Positions 30,224-32,999 of a stretch of DNA of 32,999 nt are shown one piece after another. The notes under the pieces were generated by a model. That model saw only the letters and a program-made list of their open reading frames with translations. It was not told where the DNA came from and searched no databases. Source of the stretch: Bacteroides sp. (lineage in GTDB: Bacteria > Bacteroidota > Bacteroidia > Bacteroidales > Bacteroidaceae); the NCBI GenBank assembly GCA_019414725.1, contig DXLM01000035.1, forward strand, positions 1 to 32,999, given 5' to 3'. Both the position numbers and the translations under genes were made by a program. Every line of letters begins with the position of its first letter. Position 1 is the first letter of the stretch.

Positions 30224-32605
30224 TTATTCTGTTTTTAAGTTTTCTATCGGGTTACTTGTTGCAGCACGGTAATTCTGTATAGTGATGGTTATCAGTGTGA
30301 TGAGGCTGATAATGATGCAGGTAAGAATGAACATCCACGGTGTGATGTCTATTCGTTCTGTAAATTGTTCCAGCCACCTGGATACGATATACCAGGCTAT
30401 CGGGGTTGCAATAATGGAGCTGACTATTGATAGTGTGAGATACGATTGCCCGAATATCCAGAGAATTTGATGGGTGTGGGCTCCATATACTTTTCGGATG
30501 CCGATTTCTTTGCGGCGCTGTTCTGCTTCAAAGATGATAAGACCGAAAACTCCTACTAGTGAGATCAGGATGGCAAGCAAGCTGAATAAGGTGATCATCC
30601 GTTGCTGCTCGGCTTCTTTCTGATAAAGTTGGCTGTATACCTGATCATAGAATTTTACTTCAACAGGATAGCCGATAAAACATTTGGCTAATGTCTGGCG
30701 AATATGCTTCAAGGCTGTCCTCATATTGCTTCCGGCTTTTACACGAATGTAGGCAAAAGGCAGGATATCGCTGCCGTATTTCCCGTTTGGACAGAATATA
30801 TAGGGAAGTGCTTCAGAACGGAGTGAGGTTAATTGTACGTTGTTGACGTAGCCTTTCAGCCGGGCATTCACACCCCAGACAAAGAAGTCCAGTATTTCGC
30901 CGGCCGGAATGCCGGTTTGTTGCTGTAAGTCTTGTGTGGCAATAAAGTTCAGATCACTGTGATAGATGGAGTCGCTGGGGAGGAAATCTTCTCCCGATAC
31001 AATTTTTAAGCCCATTACCTTACAGAAGTTTGCCGTGACGTCGATGTAGTAATGTCCGTGCATTTCTCCTTTATATAAGAAAGCATATTGAGTATATCCG
31101 CTTCCTCCGCCCAGATTTGATTTAGCATAGGCGATATCATCTATTTCTGCAAAACTTTTTAGGGTATTTGTAAAGTTGCGGTATTCGGAACTTTGATAAG
31201 GCATTTGTGGGAGAGAAGCAACCAGTATTTGGTCTTTGTCAATGCCTGATGTATAATTTTGCATATAGCGGTTTTGTAGGAAAATGAATCCGGCAGTTAC
31301 AATCAGCACAAATGAAATGATGTACTGGAAACCGATAAGTGACATGCGGAGCCGTTTGCCTCTTCCGCTTAGGGCATAGTTTCCTTTCAGCACAAGGGCA
31401 GGAGAGAAAGAAGTCATGTACCATGATGGATAGAGTCCGGCAATGATACCTGTTACCAGTGCAATGATTCCGGTATACCCGATGATATGCCAGTAGGTAA
31501 TCAGTGAAGGGGTGAATCCCATAAAAGACAGTACCTTCAGGCGTATGAGCATTTCGACAATGCTCAGTGATACGAGCCAGCTTATCAGGACAGTACCGAC
31601 TGATTCAGTTAATAAGGCACGGCGTAGTTCCCAGTTGCTGCTGCCCAATACTTTTTGTGTATTGATACTGCGTATGCGAACCGGAGCTAAGGCTGTACTG
31701 AAGTTGATCAGGTTGATGCAGGCGATAATGATAATCAGTAATCCGATACTTACAATCAATACCATTGTACTACGGTCCCCTGTTTTGAGGTAATAGGATG
31801 CCGACATATCGTAATAAAGTTTCTTGATGGGGAATACGTAGAGTCGTTGATTTCCTTTGTCTACAATATTCAGTCGCTTGTTGGCACCGCTGGCTTCTAT
31901 TTGCTGGTTGATATCTGCTGCGCTAACTCTCGGTTTCAACCGGAAAAAGGCAAAATAGTTCTGGCTTGCCCAGTCATCTTTTTGGTAATCACTCATTCGG
32001 ATGAACATATCATTTTTAAACTGGCAGTTCTCAGGGAGGTCTTTAAAGATACCACATATTCTGAACTTATCTATTCTCTTTACCAGCCCATTGTCACCTT
32101 CCGTATAGAGATAGGAGCCCAGGGCGTTGCCTTTAGGGAAAAGTTTGCGGGCATAGCTTTCCGAAATAATGATACTTTCAGGTTTATTCATGTCCTTGTC
32201 ACTGCCTTCTACGAACTGCAGTCCGATAACTTTTCCGAAATCAGGGTACACAGCCCACGGAGTTTCATAGAAATATTGCGGATTTTCAGGATTGGTGCAG
32301 AACGCTTGTTTCTGCCAGCAGGGAGCGTAGATGGTTCCATATTCGATGCCGGGTACTTGTTGGATGAGAAAATCGATTGGGCCTCTTGGAAGTAAAGTGA
32401 TCAAATTATCTTTTTTTTCTCCAAAATTTAGCATGACCAGGCGGTCGGAGTCTGGATAACACGTATCAAAGTTGTATTCGTAGCTCGCTTTCATCATAAT
32501 CAGCATGAAGGCAGCAAAAGCTGTTGATAATCCCAACAAGTTGAGTACGGAAGCTGTCCGAAAACGTTTAAGCGTATAAAATAGATTGCGTAATATTGTT
32601 TTCAT
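30224..32605 (-). CDS. FtsX/MacB-type ABC transporter permease, first gene of the operon
   Basis: This 793-residue permease has the same eight-helix, two-block layout as its neighbour. It contains the family coupling segment QRRKEIGIRKVYGAHTHQIL and ends NYRAATSNPIENLKTE. The large periplasmic domains (about residues 50-280 and 460-670) are clearly diverged, with KDDWASQNYFAFFRLKP as a shared anchor. It is the promoter-proximal gene, preceded by about 150 bases of leader and a near-consensus sigma-54 promoter at 32785-32770. No membrane-fusion (HlyD-like) or TolC-like gene occurs in the window. The substrate is unknown; export of antimicrobial peptides or lipids, or envelope signalling, are possibilities from the family. 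Confidence 0.93.
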   Translation of the reverse strand: MKTILRNLFYTLKRFRTASVLNLLGLSTAFAAFMLIMMKASYEYNFDTCYPDSDRLVMLNFGEKKDNLITLLPRGPIDFLIQQVPGIEYGTIYAPCWQKQAFCTNPENPQYFYETPWAVYPDFGKVIGLQFVEGSDKDMNKPESIIISESYARKLFPKGNALGSYLYTEGDNGLVKRIDKFRICGIFKDLPENCQFKNDMFIRMSDYQKDDWASQNYFAFFRLKPRVSAADINQQIEASGANKRLNIVDKGNQRLYVFPIKKLYYDMSASYYLKTGDRSTMVLIVSIGLLIIIIACINLINFSTALAPVRIRSINTQKVLGSSNWELRRALLTESVGTVLISWLVSLSIVEMLIRLKVLSFMGFTPSLITYWHIIGYTGIIALVTGIIAGLYPSWYMTSFSPALVLKGNYALSGRGKRLRMSLIGFQYIISFVLIVTAGFIFLQNRYMQNYTSGIDKDQILVASLPQMPYQSSEYRNFTNTLKSFAEIDDIAYAKSNLGGGSGYTQYAFLYKGEMHGHYYIDVTANFCKVMGLKIVSGEDFLPSDSIYHSDLNFIATQDLQQQTGIPAGEILDFFVWGVNARLKGYVNNVQLTSLRSEALPYIFCPNGKYGSDILPFAYIRVKAGSNMRTALKHIRQTLAKCFIGYPVEVKFYDQVYSQLYQKEAEQQRMITLFSLLAILISLVGVFGLIIFEAEQRRKEIGIRKVYGAHTHQILWIFGQSYLTLSIVSSIIATPIAWYIVSRWLEQFTERIDITPWMFILTCIIISLITLITITIQNYRAATSNPIENLKTE

Positions 32606-32611
32606 GATGTT
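32465..32611 (+). repeat. Direct repeat, copy 2 (5' end of the first permease gene)
   Basis: Partner of 30071-30217. The high identity at the N-terminal coding end, against strong divergence further in, points to gene duplication with later gene conversion or strong constraint on the first helix. Confidence 0.85.
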
Positions 32612-32769
32612 GCTATGTTGTTTTTAAGTTTTTATAGGACTCTCATGGGTTACATTCCGTCTGATGAATGTAAATTTCATCAGACGTTTCACATTTCTCG
32701 TTCCTATTTAAAAAAGTAAAATATGTTTTCAATTCTTTCATAAGCCTATTGGGTGTTTGCCTTTTGTAA

Positions 32770-32785
32770 TACAAACAGCGTGCCA
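32770..32785 (-). promoter_or_regulatory. Sigma-54 (RpoN) promoter of the permease operon
   Basis: The minus-strand sequence TGGCACGCTGTTTGTA fits the sigma-54 consensus TGGCACG-N4-TTGCW at every fixed position except one (TTGT for TTGC). The spacing of the -24 GG and -12 positions is exact. The expected start is near 32759, leaving a leader of about 154 bases to the ATG at 32605. Confidence 0.6.
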
Positions 32786-32839
32786 TTATATTAACTTGCT
32801 GTTAATCAGTATGCTATCTTTATACTAGTTTTAAATGAC

Positions 32840-32878
32840 TGTCTAATAATTTGACACAAGGTGTATGATTTTTAGACA
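32840..32878 (-). promoter_or_regulatory. Tandem 17-bp dyads, candidate sigma-54 activator sites
   Basis: On the minus strand two 17-mers, TGTCTAAAAATCATACA (32878-32862) and TGTCAAATTATTAGACA (32856-32840), share the form TGTC-N9-KACA. Their centres are 22 bp apart (two helical turns). They sit about 89 and 111 bp upstream of the predicted sigma-54 start, the usual place for enhancer-binding proteins. Confidence 0.5.
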
Positions 32879-32999
32879 CTGTTATAAAAAATATCTTCTC
32901 CCTTCTAAGTTTTTAGGAGACTCTCGTCATACTTGTTTGTAGAGTTCCGGTTTAGAGCGACACGAGATTCTTAAATACATACTTGTTTTTTTGCATGTT

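Larger units (their letters stand above)
32606..32999. other. Non-coding regulatory region upstream of the permease operon
   Basis: This is about 394 bases without a convincing gene. It contains the sigma-54-like promoter (32770-32785), a perfect palindrome TTTGTA-A-TACAAA overlapping the promoter's -12 side (32763-32775), and the paired dyads (32840-32878). An imperfect 20-base direct repeat TAAGTTTTTA...ACTCTC occurs at 32625-32644 and 32906-32925. The rest is AT-rich with no other structure that I can support. Confidence 0.6.

Noticed and set aside
32625..32925. 20-base imperfect direct repeat as an insertion or attachment site
   Set aside because: The copies differ in four central bases, are AT-rich, and have no integrase, tRNA or terminal inverted repeats nearby.

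Overview
The window looks like chromosomal DNA from a Bacteroidales bacterium (Bacteroides, Phocaeicola or Parabacteroides type). The reasons are the recurring TAnnTTTG promoter element, weak ribosome binding sites, a FimB/Mfa2-like two-domain lipoprotein, DUF3109 and DUF4491 proteins, a PepSY-like periplasmic protein, a biosynthetic SpeA, and several roughly 800-residue FtsX-type permeases. I see no insertion sequence, phage gene, CRISPR array or rRNA. Most of the window is ordinary core genome, with 26 protein genes and one tRNA.

Left part (1-10.6 kb). A bacterial PH-domain membrane protein runs in from the left edge and converges on ahpC-ahpF, the peroxide-reducing peroxiredoxin and its flavoprotein reductase. 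The ahpC promoter is rich in palindromes, including one shaped like a PerR box over the predicted transcription start. Next come a DUF3109 cysteine-rich protein, a large surface-type lipoprotein, and an unusual single-chain fusion of a class I glutamine amidotransferase-like (C26) hydrolase with an M19 dipeptidase. Divergent from the fusion is a phosphotransbutyrylase/butyrate kinase pair. An Lrp/AsnC regulator with a small DUF4491 membrane protein, and a conserved protein of unknown function, follow on the minus strand. Long, nearly perfect hairpins separate the convergent genes.

Middle part (10.7-22.8 kb, all plus strand). A zinc-ribbon NUDIX hydrolase leads into a secreted 1007-residue TPR protein. 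That gene overlaps by 4 bases an outer-membrane beta-barrel gene resembling a TonB-dependent receptor without its plug. After a terminator comes a tight cluster, topA-aroK-speA-argB (DNA topoisomerase I, shikimate kinase, arginine decarboxylase, acyl-glutamate kinase). It is followed by an ECF sigma factor overlapping a short single-pass membrane protein that is probably its anti-sigma factor.

Right part (22.9-33 kb). A PepSY-like secreted protein, a YgjP-type metallopeptidase and a tRNA-Ser(CGA) precede a minus-strand operon of three FtsX/MacB-type permeases and one ATPase. Upstream of this operon is a near-consensus sigma-54 promoter with two similar 17-bp dyads spaced 22 bp apart. That suggests control by a sigma-54 activator, probably encoded just beyond the right edge. 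The most interesting leads are this promoter architecture, the ahpC operators, the C26-M19 fusion, the TPR/plugless-barrel pair, and a cluster of ATCAGCAT repeats between the fusion gene and the lipoprotein gene. No clearly new defence or mobile system is present. All family calls come from reading motifs by eye, without database searches.
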